A stretch of DNA of 64,000 nt, taken from assembly GCA_947501635.1 (NCBI GenBank), contig CANMWT010000008.1, positions 1 through 64,000 of the forward strand, read 5' to 3'. Position 1 is the first letter of the stretch, and each line of letters begins with the position of its first letter. This document shows, one piece after another, positions 36,680 to 45,966 of this stretch. The translations under genes were made by a program, and so were the position numbers. The notes below the pieces were generated by a model. It had not been told where the DNA came from. It saw only the letters and a list, made by a program, of their open reading frames with translations, and searched no databases. This DNA is from an uncultured Roseobacter sp. GTDB lineage: Bacteria; Pseudomonadota; Alphaproteobacteria; Rhodobacterales; Rhodobacteraceae.

Positions 36680-37264
36680 TCAGTTCAGACTTGTGTCTGA
36701 ATTTGCGTCACTGTTCTGCACGGAGGCTGTGTCTTCGGGCAGGTCGATTTCGTAGAATGTATATGACAGCGTAATCGTATGGATATGCTTGCCGTCACGG
36801 TCGTCCACGATTTCAGGATCCACGTAGAAGGTCACCGGCATCTGCACCCGCTCGCCCGGCTGCAGAACCTGCTCTTCAAAGCAGAAACACTGGATCTTGT
36901 TGAAAAAGCCACCCGCCTGATAGGGGGTCACGTTATAGCTGGCCGATCCCGCTATGGGGCGGTCTGTCGGATTGTAGGCTTCGTAAAAGGCGAGGCCCGA
37001 CTCTCCGATGCGGACTTCCATTTCGCGCACGACCGGTTTGAATTCCCACGGCATGCGATTGTTCAGCGAGCCGTCAAAGCGGATCGTGATGGTCTGGTCC
37101 AGAACGTCTTCGGGGGCGACTTCGGACACACCTGTCACGCCGCCAAAGCCGGTGACGCGGCAGAACCAGTCGTAAAGCGGGACGGACGCCCAGGCGAGAC
37201 CGCCCATGAAGATGACGACGCTGACGGTTTGTGCCACTGTTTTTGCAGGTCCTGTAAGTGCCAT
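36680..37264 (-). CDS. ctaG: Cytochrome c oxidase assembly protein CtaG (Cox11)
   Basis: A 194-residue copper chaperone with one N-terminal span and a periplasmic immunoglobulin-like domain. The copper motif CFCF is present (IQCFCFEEQVLQPGE), with PVTFYVDP after it. It delivers copper to the CuB site of subunit I. The ATG overlaps the stop of the small membrane protein upstream by one base. Confidence 0.96.
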   Translation of the reverse strand: MALTGPAKTVAQTVSVVIFMGGLAWASVPLYDWFCRVTGFGGVTGVSEVAPEDVLDQTITIRFDGSLNNRMPWEFKPVVREMEVRIGESGLAFYEAYNPTDRPIAGSASYNVTPYQAGGFFNKIQCFCFEEQVLQPGERVQMPVTFYVDPEIVDDRDGKHIHTITLSYTFYEIDLPEDTASVQNSDANSDTSLN

Positions 37265-37428
37265 TAGTTTACAAGCTCCGATGTGCTGGGAACTTCAAAA
37301 TCGTCGCTGGTCACCTTGGCAAAGGTAATGGCCAAAACCAGCACCACAAAGGCCGCCAGCATCAGGCCGACACCAACGTTGCGCCCTTTGCGACGCGTGT
37401 GGATTTCATGTTCCGCGCGAATTGCCAT
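37264..37428 (-). CDS. Small single-span protein of the oxidase cluster (CoxF-like)
   Basis: A 54-residue protein starting at ATG 37428, just below common length cut-offs. A basic N-terminus (HTRRKGRN) precedes one membrane span (VGLMLAAFVVLVLAITFA) and a short acidic tail. Its stop overlaps the ctaG start (TAATG), and it begins 3 bp after ctaB. Short proteins in this exact place are common in alphaproteobacterial oxidase operons and are annotated as CoxF; their function is unclear. Confidence 0.8.
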   Translation of the reverse strand: MAIRAEHEIHTRRKGRNVGVGLMLAAFVVLVLAITFAKVTSDDFEVPSTSELVN

Positions 37429-37431
37429 GGA

Positions 37432-38370
37432 TCACCATCCTCCGAAACCGAAAGGCCGCAGCGCAGCCTCAGCCAAGATAACACCGAAATGCGCAAAGAG
37501 GTACCAAAGCGACAGTCGGAAGAATTTCTTTTCGACCGCATAGTCGTCGGCAAGGGCGGACTGTTCATCACGGCGCCAGATGTGCAAGGCCCCCTTCAGG
37601 AACAGCGCGTTCAATACAACGGCCGTGGTAAGGTACAAGGGCCCGCCGATCGCTGTAAAGCCCGTACCAACGGCCAAAACCGCCAGCAGCACCGTATAGA
37701 CGATGATATGAACACGCGTCGATTTGCGCCCATGCGTAACCGTCAGCATCGGGACGCCCGCATCGTCGTAATCCGACTTCATAAAGAGCGCCAGCGCCCA
37801 GAAGTGCGGCGGCGTCCACATGAAGATCAGCGCGAACATCAGCCACGCCTCGACAGAAAAGCTGCCCGTCGCAATCACCCAGCCAATGACAGGAGGAAAG
37901 GCGCCTGCGGCACCCCCGATGACGATATTCTGCGGCGTGGAGCGTTTGAGCCACATCGAATAAATCACGGCATAGAAAAAGATGGTGAATGCCAGCAGAC
38001 CGGCGGCCAGCAGGTTTGCTGTCACCGCAAGCATCATCACCGACAGGAAAGACAACCCCATGCCGAGGTTCAGCGCTTCGCCCGGCTGGACCCGTCCTGA
38101 CGGGATCGGACGTTTGGAGGTGCGGCGCATGACGCCATCGATGTCAGCGTCCCACCACATGTTCAAAGCACCCGAGGCCCCTGCCCCGATGGCGACGAAA
38201 AGGATCGAGGCGAATGCGATCACAGGATGTACCGTCACAGGCGCGGCCAGCAGGCCCACCAACGCAGTGAACACCACAAGTGACATCACCCGCGGTTTAA
38301 GCAACGCAAAGTAGTCGCCAAGTTGCGCGTCATGTTCCTTGGATGTTGCGCTGTAGCCTATGTCAGCCAT
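37432..38370 (-). CDS. ctaB: Protoheme IX farnesyltransferase
   Basis: A 312-residue polytopic enzyme that makes heme O from protoheme and farnesyl diphosphate. LLKPRVMSLVVFTALVGLL, NMWWDADIDGVMRRTSKRPIPSG (the allylic diphosphate binding region) and YKSD-like YDDAGVPMLTVTHG are diagnostic. The ATG at 38370 (MADIGYSAT) is chosen over the open upstream frame. It follows ctaC by about 60 bp. Confidence 0.96.
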   Translation of the reverse strand: MADIGYSATSKEHDAQLGDYFALLKPRVMSLVVFTALVGLLAAPVTVHPVIAFASILFVAIGAGASGALNMWWDADIDGVMRRTSKRPIPSGRVQPGEALNLGMGLSFLSVMMLAVTANLLAAGLLAFTIFFYAVIYSMWLKRSTPQNIVIGGAAGAFPPVIGWVIATGSFSVEAWLMFALIFMWTPPHFWALALFMKSDYDDAGVPMLTVTHGRKSTRVHIIVYTVLLAVLAVGTGFTAIGGPLYLTTAVVLNALFLKGALHIWRRDEQSALADDYAVEKKFFRLSLWYLFAHFGVILAEAALRPFGFGGW

Positions 38371-38433
38371 CTGAAAGCCTCTGAAACCAAGTCGAACTGA
38401 GGACGCACCGCAGGGCACGCCCCGTGAAATCGG

Positions 38434-39348
38434 TTAATTGGATGCGACGACGCGTGCGCGCGGTACACCTGCATATTCCTCTTTGGCCTCTGCCAGCCAC
38501 TCCGCATATGCCTCTTCCGAGACCACTTTGACAGTGATCGGCATATATGCGTGGTAGAAGCCACACAGCTCGGAGCACTGGCCAAAGTAGATGCCTTCTT
38601 TCTCTGCGCTGAACCACAACTCGGCCAGTCGGCCCGGCACGGCATCCTGCTTCACGCCAAAGGCGGGGATGGTCCACGCGTGGATGACATCCGCCGCGGT
38701 GACCTGCATGACCACCGTTTTGCCGACAGGCACGACAACAGACGTATCGGTCGCCAGCAGGAATTCGTCACGGCTGTAGCCGGCGTCGACCAGCTTGGCT
38801 TCCATATGTTCATCCAGAACAAATGGCGTCACATCTGCATCACCGGGACGGTCAGCTTCGCTCAGCGTCGCGGGCGAGCCCAGCATGTAGCTGTCAAACT
38901 CGAACCCCTCATCCACGTATTCGTAGCCCCAGTACCACTGGTATCCGGTCACCTTGATTGTCAGGTCGGCCTCGGGAATTTCCTGCTGCTTGAACAGGAC
39001 AGGCAGCGAGAACGCACCAATGAACACCAGAATGACGATTGGCACCACCGTCCAAGCGATTTCAATCGGCGTGTGGTGGGTAAAGCTCGCCGGGTTGGGG
39101 TTGCGCTTTTGGTTATAGCGGATCGCAACCCAGACCATCAGGCCGGTGACAAAAAGCGTAATGAGCGTGATGATCACAAGGATCATGCCGTCGAGCCACT
39201 GCAGGTCCCGAGCAAGTTCGGTCGCCGCTGGCTGGAAGCCTGTTGCCCCGTCTACTGGCTTACCGATGACCTCAAGTCCGTCCTGAGCTTGTGCCGCGGT
39301 TGTCGAAAGTGCGGCCACAAGGCCTGCGAGCGAGAAAAATCGTGTCAT
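38434..39348 (-). CDS. ctaC: Cytochrome c oxidase subunit II
   Basis: A 304-residue subunit II with a signal peptide (cleavage near AAQAQ), two spans and a periplasmic CuA domain. [10 protein letters not shown] is the aromatic electron-entry motif, and [14 protein letters not shown] carries CuA ligands, with the first histidine in DVIHAW. It begins the minus-strand oxidase block and is divergent from tldD. Confidence 0.97.
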   Translation of the reverse strand: MTRFFSLAGLVAALSTTAAQAQDGLEVIGKPVDGATGFQPAATELARDLQWLDGMILVIITLITLFVTGLMVWVAIRYNQKRNPNPASFTHHTPIEIAWTVVPIVILVFIGAFSLPVLFKQQEIPEADLTIKVTGYQWYWGYEYVDEGFEFDSYMLGSPATLSEADRPGDADVTPFVLDEHMEAKLVDAGYSRDEFLLATDTSVVVPVGKTVVMQVTAADVIHAWTIPAFGVKQDAVPGRLAELWFSAEKEGIYFGQCSELCGFYHAYMPITVKVVSEEAYAEWLAEAKEEYAGVPRARVVASN

Positions 39349-39535
39349 TTGCCGTCCTGATCTATTGCTGATCGTTGGATCATGTTGCCCATTGTGATCG
39401 GGGAATTGGTTTGCGCACCGTCCCGACCGTTGTAATCTCTGTCCTTACAATCATATTCTCACAACAAGATAAAGACTTCAGCGTGCGTTATTAGGCCGCT
39501 TTTTTTCAGAATCATCGCAGCCAGTGGAGCTTGAC

Positions 39536-40957
39536 ATGACCGACGCCCCTTTTTCGCCGTTTCAGGACACCTTGGACCGGCAAACCGCAGCGCGAATTTT
39601 GAAGATGGCCACCGATGGCGCGGATGATGGCGAACTTTTCCTGGAACGCAGGCGCGCCGAGGCGCTGGTTTTCGATGATGGCCGGTTGAAAACGGCAAGC
39701 TATGACGCGTCTGAGGGATTCGGGTTGCGTGCAGTACGTGGAGAAGTTTCAGGTTACGCGCATTCGACTGAAATAAGCGAAAACGCTCTGAAACGGGCAG
39801 CTGAAACAGCGCGACTGGCGGTTGGCGCGGGCGGCGGCACCTGGGCCGATGCGCCCGCCGCCACCAATACCAGACTATACACCGACGCGGACCCCATCGC
39901 AGGCGCTTCCTTTCCGGTAAAGGTCGAAACCCTGCGGGCGATTGACGCCTTTGCACGTGGTCTGGATGCGCGTGTTGTGCAGGTGTCCGCCTCTATTGCG
40001 GCCAGCCTGCAGGAAATCGAAATATTGCGACCGGATGGCTATTCGGTCCGCGATGTCCGCCCGATGACCCGCGTCAACGTGTCCGTCATTGTCGAACAGA
40101 ACGGACGGCGCGAAACCGGTTCGGCCGGCGGCGGCGGACGCGTCGGCCTTGACGGCATGCTGGAGCCCGAAGACTGGCAGCAAAAAGCGCGCGAGGCGCT
40201 GCGCATCGCCTGTGTCAACCTGGAGGCGGAGCCTGCCCCCGCGGGCGTTATGGATGTGGTACTTGGCCCGGGCTGGCCGGGTATCCTGCTTCACGAGGCG
40301 ATCGGGCATGGGCTTGAAGGAGACTTCAACCGCAAGGGCTCGTCTGCATTTGCCGGGCTGATGGGGCAACGGATCGCAAGCGCCGGTGTCACGGTACTGG
40401 ATGACGGCACAATCCCCGACCGCCGTGGCTCAATCACCGTGGACGACGAGGGCACGCCTTCGGGAAAAAACACATTGATCGAGGACGGCATCCTTGTGGG
40501 CTTTATGCAAGACCGCCAGAACGCCCGGCTAATGGGTGTTGCGGCCACAGGTAACGGCCGGCGCGAAAGCTACGCCCATGCGCCAATGCCGCGCATGACC
40601 AACACGTATATGCTGGGCGGCGATACGGAGCCGGGCGACATCGTGGCCGACCTCAAAGACGGGATCTACGCCGTCGGCTTTGGGGGTGGTCAGGTCGATA
40701 TCACCAATGGCAAATTCGTCTTTTCCTGCACCGAAGCTTACCGCGTCAAAGACGGCAAAGTCGGCGCGCCTGTCAAAGGGGCGACGCTGATCGGGGATGG
40801 TGCGACAGCGCTCAAGCAGATCCGGGCCATCGGCAACGACATGGCACTCGACCCGGGGATGGGAAACTGCGGCAAGGCGGGCCAGTGGGTACCGGTTGGT
40901 GTGGGCCAGCCGACACTTATGATCGGCGGCCTGACGGTGGGCGGATCCGCCTCCTGA
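39536..40957 (+). CDS. tldD: Metalloprotease TldD
   Basis: A 473-residue member of the TldD/PmbA family. The zinc motif HEAIGH is followed by GLEGDFNRKGSSAF; IPDRRGSITVDDEGTPS and RQNARLMG are also characteristic. TldD with TldE degrades unfolded or modified peptides and matures some RiPPs; tldE is not in the window. A GTG at 39524 is in frame, but GGAG within it serves the ATG at 39536. Confidence 0.96.
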   Translation: MTDAPFSPFQDTLDRQTAARILKMATDGADDGELFLERRRAEALVFDDGRLKTASYDASEGFGLRAVRGEVSGYAHSTEISENALKRAAETARLAVGAGGGTWADAPAATNTRLYTDADPIAGASFPVKVETLRAIDAFARGLDARVVQVSASIAASLQEIEILRPDGYSVRDVRPMTRVNVSVIVEQNGRRETGSAGGGGRVGLDGMLEPEDWQQKAREALRIACVNLEAEPAPAGVMDVVLGPGWPGILLHEAIGHGLEGDFNRKGSSAFAGLMGQRIASAGVTVLDDGTIPDRRGSITVDDEGTPSGKNTLIEDGILVGFMQDRQNARLMGVAATGNGRRESYAHAPMPRMTNTYMLGGDTEPGDIVADLKDGIYAVGFGGGQVDITNGKFVFSCTEAYRVKDGKVGAPVKGATLIGDGATALKQIRAIGNDMALDPGMGNCGKAGQWVPVGVGQPTLMIGGLTVGGSAS

Positions 40958-40993
40958 AAAAGATCAAATCAAGCTCGAAGCGAAGGCAAATAA

Positions 40994-41009
40994 TTCATCC
41001 GTTGTTAAC
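40994..41009. promoter_or_regulatory. CtrA-like box before dprA
   Basis: TTCA at 40994-40997, seven bases, then TTAAC at 41005-41009 differs from the CtrA consensus by one base. It lies about 45 bp before dprA. In Rhodobacter capsulatus DNA uptake genes including dprA depend on CtrA, which is why it is listed despite the mismatch. Confidence 0.3.
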
Positions 41010-41051
41010 CAACAAGCTCTAAACCTGATTCTGCAACGGACGGAGCTACGG

Positions 41052-42224
41052 ATGACTGACAGGGACCAAAATCCTTCTTCCACTCACCCCCCACTCCCAC
41101 CCACCTCGGAAGACGACCAGTTTTCCCGGCTCCGTCTGTTGCGCTCTCGCCGGGTTGGCATAGCGACGTATAAACGACTGCTGACTGAACACGGCACGGC
41201 GCAGAACGCGCTGGCCGCGCTGCCCGAGGTAGCGCGCGCCGCCGGCGTTGATAACTACGAAGTTTGTCCTGAGGCTGTGATACAGGCCGAACTCAATGCC
41301 GCGCGGGCGGCAGGCGCGCGCCTTGTTGCGCAAGGCACCCCCGCCTACCCCGAACTGCTGGACAAAATTGACGATGCGCCCCCATTTTTATGGGTCACGG
41401 GCAATACAGATTTGCTTAAACGCCAGATGATTGCCCTCGTTGGCGCTCGCAACGCATCGTCTTTGGGCACGCGGATGGCCCGCAAACTCGCGCGCGACCT
41501 CGGCGCGGCGGGGTATGTGATCGTTTCAGGGCTTGCACGGGGGGTCGATGCGGCCGCGCATGAGGCGGCCCTGGCAACCGGCACGATTGCGGTGCAGGCA
41601 GGCGGCATCGATATCCTGTACCCCGCAGAAAATGTGCAACTGGCCCATACGATTGCCGATCAGGGCCTACGCCTCTCGGAACAACCCATCGGGCTGCAGC
41701 CCATGGCGCGCCACTTTCCTGCCCGCAACCGCATCATATCGGGGCTGTGCCGTGCAACGGTGGTGGTGGAAGCGGCCGCGAAATCGGGTAGCCTCATCAC
41801 CGCGCGCGACGCGCTGGATCAGGGGCGCGACGTCTTTGCGATCCCCGGCAGCCCGTTTGACGCCCGTGCCGCGGGCTGCAACCAGTTGATCCGGGACGGG
41901 GCGCCACTGGTTCGCCACGCACAGGATGTCATTGACGCGCTGGCCCCGCTGCACGGGCAACCCGACATGTGCGATCTGCCCGAGACACCGCCCCAACGGC
42001 CAGTCCCGCCTAAACAGCCGAAGAGCGACGCCGCCCGAAATCTACGCAAAACGGCCAAGTTGCACGAACGGATCATTGCCCGGTTGAGCCCTGCACCCTT
42101 GGCAGAGGATCAGTTGATCCGTGATCTGGCCGTCTGCGCCTCCGAGGCGGCTCCCGCCCTGCTGGATCTGGAAATGGACGGCAAGATCACCCGGCAGTCC
42201 GGCGGCATGCTGTCGCGCAGGTGA
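41052..42224 (+). CDS. dprA: DNA-processing protein DprA
   Basis: A 390-residue protein. A central Rossmann-like domain has ALVGARNASSLG, VSGLARGVDAAAHEAAL, and FPARNRIISGL and SGSLITARDALDQGRDVFAIPG, the hallmark segments of DprA; a C-terminal winged helix (about 325-385) ends the protein. DprA binds incoming single-stranded DNA and loads RecA during transformation or gene transfer agent uptake. Confidence 0.95.
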   Translation: MTDRDQNPSSTHPPLPPTSEDDQFSRLRLLRSRRVGIATYKRLLTEHGTAQNALAALPEVARAAGVDNYEVCPEAVIQAELNAARAAGARLVAQGTPAYPELLDKIDDAPPFLWVTGNTDLLKRQMIALVGARNASSLGTRMARKLARDLGAAGYVIVSGLARGVDAAAHEAALATGTIAVQAGGIDILYPAENVQLAHTIADQGLRLSEQPIGLQPMARHFPARNRIISGLCRATVVVEAAAKSGSLITARDALDQGRDVFAIPGSPFDARAAGCNQLIRDGAPLVRHAQDVIDALAPLHGQPDMCDLPETPPQRPVPPKQPKSDAARNLRKTAKLHERIIARLSPAPLAEDQLIRDLAVCASEAAPALLDLEMDGKITRQSGGMLSRR

Positions 42225-42395
42225 CGCGCTTTACCGCGCAGCAACAGCGTCTCACGGCAGCGCAACACGCGACTCAAATCGAGATTTAACATCATATTTT
42301 CAGCAACTTACGCCACAATTTAACGGGCTCACCTTCGCGCTCAGCCGGTGGACCAAGGCAAAGAACTTTCGTGCCTCCGCACAGAGCCTGGGCCG

Positions 42396-42425
42396 TTGAC
42401 TTCACCAACCGTCATTGAAAATAAG
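42396..42425 (+). promoter_or_regulatory. Possible topA promoter
   Basis: TTGACT at 42396-42401 is followed about 18 bases later by AATAAG (42420-42425), some 65 bp before the topA start. The -10 match is weak. The rest of the gap 42225-42491 shows no gene. Confidence 0.25.
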
Positions 42426-42491
42426 GTCTTGCACACCATTTGTCTCACCGCCATAGACACAAGATATCATTGCTCAGAGGTACCAATATTT

Positions 42492-45077
42492 ATGCCGGTA
42501 GTTGTCGTCGAGTCCCCAGCAAAAGCAAAGACAATCAACTCCTATCTGGGTGACAATTATACGGTTCTGGCCTCTTACGGTCACGTGCGCGACCTGCCGC
42601 CCAAAGACGGCTCTGTCGATCCGGACGCCGCATTCGAGATGCAATGGGAAGTGGCAAACGACAGCCGCAAACACGTTAAAGCAATTGCGGATGCCCTCAA
42701 GGAAGACAACGCGCTGATCCTCGCGACCGACCCGGATCGCGAAGGCGAAGCAATCAGCTGGCACTTGCAGGAAGCGCTCACCAAGCGCAAATCGATCAAG
42801 AAGGACACACCGGTCAGCCGTGTGGTCTTCAATGCCATCACCAAAGCCGCCGTTACCGAGGCCATGCAAAACCCCCGTCAGGTGGATATGCCCCTTGTCG
42901 AAGCCTATTTGGCACGGCGCGCGCTGGACTATCTTGTGGGCTTCAATCTCAGCCCCGTCTTGTGGCGCAAACTGCCGGGGGCCAAGTCGGCCGGCCGCGT
43001 GCAATCGGTCACCCTGCGGCTGATCGTGGAGCGCGAGATGGAAATCGAAGCCTTCCGGGCGCGCGAGTACTGGTCTGTCAAAGCGCTGCTGGCCACACCG
43101 CGTGGACAGGAATTCGAAGCCCGCCTCACGGTTCTGGCAGGCAAAAAGCTTGAACGCTTTGATATCGAGAATCAGACACAGGCGGAGATGGCCGTTCAGG
43201 CGATCACCAGCCGAGACCTGAAAGTTACGTCCGTTGAGGCCAAACCAGCCACGCGGAACCCCTCTGCGCCTTTCATGACCTCTACGCTGCAGCAGGAAGC
43301 CAGCCGCAAATTCGGAATGGGCGCGCGCCAGACCATGAGCACGGCCCAACGCCTGTATGAAGCCGGATACATTACGTATATGCGTACCGACGGTATCGAC
43401 ATGGCCCCGGAGGCCGTGAGCGCCGCGCGCGATGCGATTAAATCGCTCTATGGCGATCAATACGTGCCCAAAAGCCCACGCATGTACAAAAACAAAGCCA
43501 AAAATGCGCAAGAAGCCCACGAATGCGTGCGCCCAACGGATATGATGACCAAGGCGGAAGATCTGAAAACGACCGACGCGGATCAACGCAAACTCTACGA
43601 TCTGATCTGGAAACGGACGCTCGCTTGCCAGATGGAAGCAGCACGCCTTGAGCGGACAACGGTCGATATCGGCAGCGCGGATGAGCAGGTCGGGCTGCGC
43701 GCAACAGGTCAGGTGATGCTTTTTGACGGTTTCCTGCGCGTCTATGAAGAAGGACGCGACGATGTCGTAGTGGACGATGACGACAAACGCCTGCCCCAGA
43801 TCGACCAATCGGATGTGCTTGAAAAGCGTACCATCGCGCCGGAGCAGCACTTTACCCAACCGCCCCCGCGCTACACCGAGGCCACGCTTGTCAAACGTAT
43901 GGAAGAGCTTGGGATTGGGCGCCCATCGACATATGCGTCCGTGGTCACCACCATTCAGGACCGCGAATATGTCCGCAAAGAGAAAAATAGGCTGATCCCG
44001 GAAGACAAAGGGCGGCTGGTCACGGCGTTTTTGTCGAACTATTTCCGCAAATACGTAGGCTATGATTTTACCGCCGATCTTGAAGATCAACTTGATACGG
44101 TCAGTGCGGGTGAAGCAGACTATAAGGAAGTGTTGGGCCGGTTCTGGCGCGATTTTTCAGCCGCCATCGCCGAGACGGCTGATTTGCGCATCACCGAGGT
44201 ATTGGAAAAGATCAACGAGGTGCTTGAGCCGCACCTTTTCCCGCCGAACGAAGACGGCAGCGATCCGCGTTTGTGCCCCAACTGCGGGGCCGGTCGCCTG
44301 AGTATGCGCACCGCGAGGTCCGGTGGCGCCTTCATCGGCTGTTCAAACTACCCTGAATGCCGCTACACGCGCGCCTTTGGCCCCCCCGGTCAGGAAGACG
44401 ACAGCGGCATCCCGCCAGAGGGCAAGCTGTTGGGTGAAGACGCGGGCGACAAGATTTACGTCTTTAAGGGCCGCTTCGGACCTTATGTTCAGCGTGGTGA
44501 AGTGTCTGATGACAACAAAAAACCGCCGCGACAGTCGATTCCCAAAGAATGGCCCCCTGAGGAAGTCGATTTGCCGCAGGCACTTAAACTGCTCTCGCTT
44601 CCGCGCGAAATTGGCCCGCATCCCGAGGATGGCGTGACGGTCTGGTCGAATATCGGGCGCTACGGCCCCTATCTCAAACATGCGCCTTCCACATCGGATC
44701 GCGGCGGGACCAACGCAAACCTTGAAAGCATTGACGAAGTCTTCACCGTCGGGATGAACCGTGCGGTACAGCTGCTTGCTGAGAAAGTTGCAAGTCGTGG
44801 GGGTCGTGGCGGCGTCGCGAAAACCCTGCGCGAATTGGGTGAACACCCTCATGAAGGCGGGCCTGTCAACATCATGGAGGGCAAATACGGGCCCTATGTG
44901 AAGTGGGATAAAATCAATGCGACGCTGCCCAAAGACAGCAACCCGGAAGAGCTTACGCTGGACACGGCCGTGACCCTGATCGAGGAGAAAGCCGCGCAGA
45001 AGGGCAAAAAGCGCCGCAAGACACCCGCCAAAAAGCCGGCCGCCAAGAAAAAAACAGCAGCCAGCAAAAAGGCGTGA
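42492..45077 (+). CDS. topA: DNA topoisomerase I
   Basis: An 861-residue type IA topoisomerase that relaxes negative supercoils. The Toprim domain opens at VVVVESPAKAKTI and has TDPDREGEAISWHL; the active tyrosine is in ITYMRTDG. A four-cysteine zinc ribbon (CPNCG and GCSNYPEC) and repeated C-terminal modules (YVFKGRFGPYVQRG, NIGRYGPYLKH, EGKYGPYVKW) follow, ending in a lysine/alanine tail. The ATG at 42492 matches the family start; the frame is open upstream. Confidence 0.97.
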   Translation: MPVVVVESPAKAKTINSYLGDNYTVLASYGHVRDLPPKDGSVDPDAAFEMQWEVANDSRKHVKAIADALKEDNALILATDPDREGEAISWHLQEALTKRKSIKKDTPVSRVVFNAITKAAVTEAMQNPRQVDMPLVEAYLARRALDYLVGFNLSPVLWRKLPGAKSAGRVQSVTLRLIVEREMEIEAFRAREYWSVKALLATPRGQEFEARLTVLAGKKLERFDIENQTQAEMAVQAITSRDLKVTSVEAKPATRNPSAPFMTSTLQQEASRKFGMGARQTMSTAQRLYEAGYITYMRTDGIDMAPEAVSAARDAIKSLYGDQYVPKSPRMYKNKAKNAQEAHECVRPTDMMTKAEDLKTTDADQRKLYDLIWKRTLACQMEAARLERTTVDIGSADEQVGLRATGQVMLFDGFLRVYEEGRDDVVVDDDDKRLPQIDQSDVLEKRTIAPEQHFTQPPPRYTEATLVKRMEELGIGRPSTYASVVTTIQDREYVRKEKNRLIPEDKGRLVTAFLSNYFRKYVGYDFTADLEDQLDTVSAGEADYKEVLGRFWRDFSAAIAETADLRITEVLEKINEVLEPHLFPPNEDGSDPRLCPNCGAGRLSMRTARSGGAFIGCSNYPECRYTRAFGPPGQEDDSGIPPEGKLLGEDAGDKIYVFKGRFGPYVQRGEVSDDNKKPPRQSIPKEWPPEEVDLPQALKLLSLPREIGPHPEDGVTVWSNIGRYGPYLKHAPSTSDRGGTNANLESIDEVFTVGMNRAVQLLAEKVASRGGRGGVAKTLRELGEHPHEGGPVNIMEGKYGPYVKWDKINATLPKDSNPEELTLDTAVTLIEEKAAQKGKKRRKTPAKKPAAKKKTAASKKA

Positions 45078-45118
45078 CTGTCCTCTCAAGATGTTTTGCA
45101 GCGAAAATGGATATGATC

Positions 45119-45149
45119 TTTCTCTAGGACCCTGTCCTAGCGATATAAT
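45119..45149 (+). promoter_or_regulatory. Promoter with dyad operator before scoA
   Basis: CTAGGAC (45124-45130) and GTCCTAG (45134-45140) form a perfect 7-bp dyad with a 3-base spacer. TATAAT follows at 45144-45149, and a weak -35 (TTCTCT or near) lies about 19 bases before it. A dyad in a long spacer recalls MerR-type promoters, including LiuR-like regulators of acyl-CoA metabolism; simple repression is equally possible. The start of scoA is 110 bp downstream. Confidence 0.5.
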
Positions 45150-45259
45150 CTTGTGCTAGCATGACCTGTGAAATACAAAAGCGCCAAAGCTACCACCATA
45201 ATGGTGAAAGCAAACGATCGGCGACTTCTGGTTTAGCCGACCAGATGTGAGGAAGCGAA

Positions 45260-45955
45260 ATGAAGAAAGTGTATAGTTCGGCGTCTGAAGCGCTGGATGG
45301 GGTGTTGAAAGACGGCATGTTGATTGCCGCAGGGGGTTTCGGTTTGTGCGGAATTCCAGAACTTTTACTTTCTGCAATCCGCGATGCAGGCACCAAGGAC
45401 CTGACATTTGCCTCCAACAACGCGGGGGTCGATGACTTTGGCATCGGCATTCTGCTGCAGACCCGGCAGGTCAAAAAGATGATCTCTTCCTACGTTGGCG
45501 AGAACGCCGAGTTTATGCGCCAGTATCTGTCAGGTGAGTTGGAACTGGAGTTCAACCCGCAAGGCACATTGGCCGAGCGGATGCGCGCAGGTGGCTGTGG
45601 CATCCCGGGTTTTTACACCAAAACCGGCGTCGGCACGGTGATCGCCGATGGTAAGGAACACAAAGACTTTGACGGTGAGACCTATATTCTCGAGCGCGGG
45701 ATTGTAGCAGATTTGTCCATTGTCAAAGCGTGGAAAGCGGATGCGACAGGCAATCTGGTGTTCCGCAAGACTGCGCGCAACTTCAACCCGCCAGCTGCAA
45801 TGTGCGGCAAAATCTGCGTCGTGGAAGTGGAAGAGATCGTGCCGACCGGCAGCCTTGATCCGGACAGCATCCATCTGCCCGGTATCTACGTGCATCGATT
45901 GATTCAAGGCGAACATGAAAAGCGTATCGAACAGCGGACAACACGTGCCGCCTAG
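45260..45955 (+). CDS. scoA: 3-oxoacid CoA-transferase subunit A
   Basis: A 231-residue alpha subunit of family I CoA-transferase. GGFGLCGIPE is the characteristic N-terminal loop, with SNNAGVDDFGIG and SYVGENAEF following. With ScoB it transfers CoA from succinyl-CoA to acetoacetate, linking ketone-body or polyhydroxybutyrate metabolism to acetyl-CoA. GAGGAAG precedes the ATG. The next gene, 11 bp on, is not scoB but a LOV histidine kinase. Confidence 0.96.
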   Translation: MKKVYSSASEALDGVLKDGMLIAAGGFGLCGIPELLLSAIRDAGTKDLTFASNNAGVDDFGIGILLQTRQVKKMISSYVGENAEFMRQYLSGELELEFNPQGTLAERMRAGGCGIPGFYTKTGVGTVIADGKEHKDFDGETYILERGIVADLSIVKAWKADATGNLVFRKTARNFNPPAAMCGKICVVEVEEIVPTGSLDPDSIHLPGIYVHRLIQGEHEKRIEQRTTRAA

Positions 45956-45966
45956 GGCAATCATTT

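Noticed and set aside
42474-44090. 538-codon open frame on the minus strand
   Set aside because: Lies entirely within topA on the other strand and matches no family.
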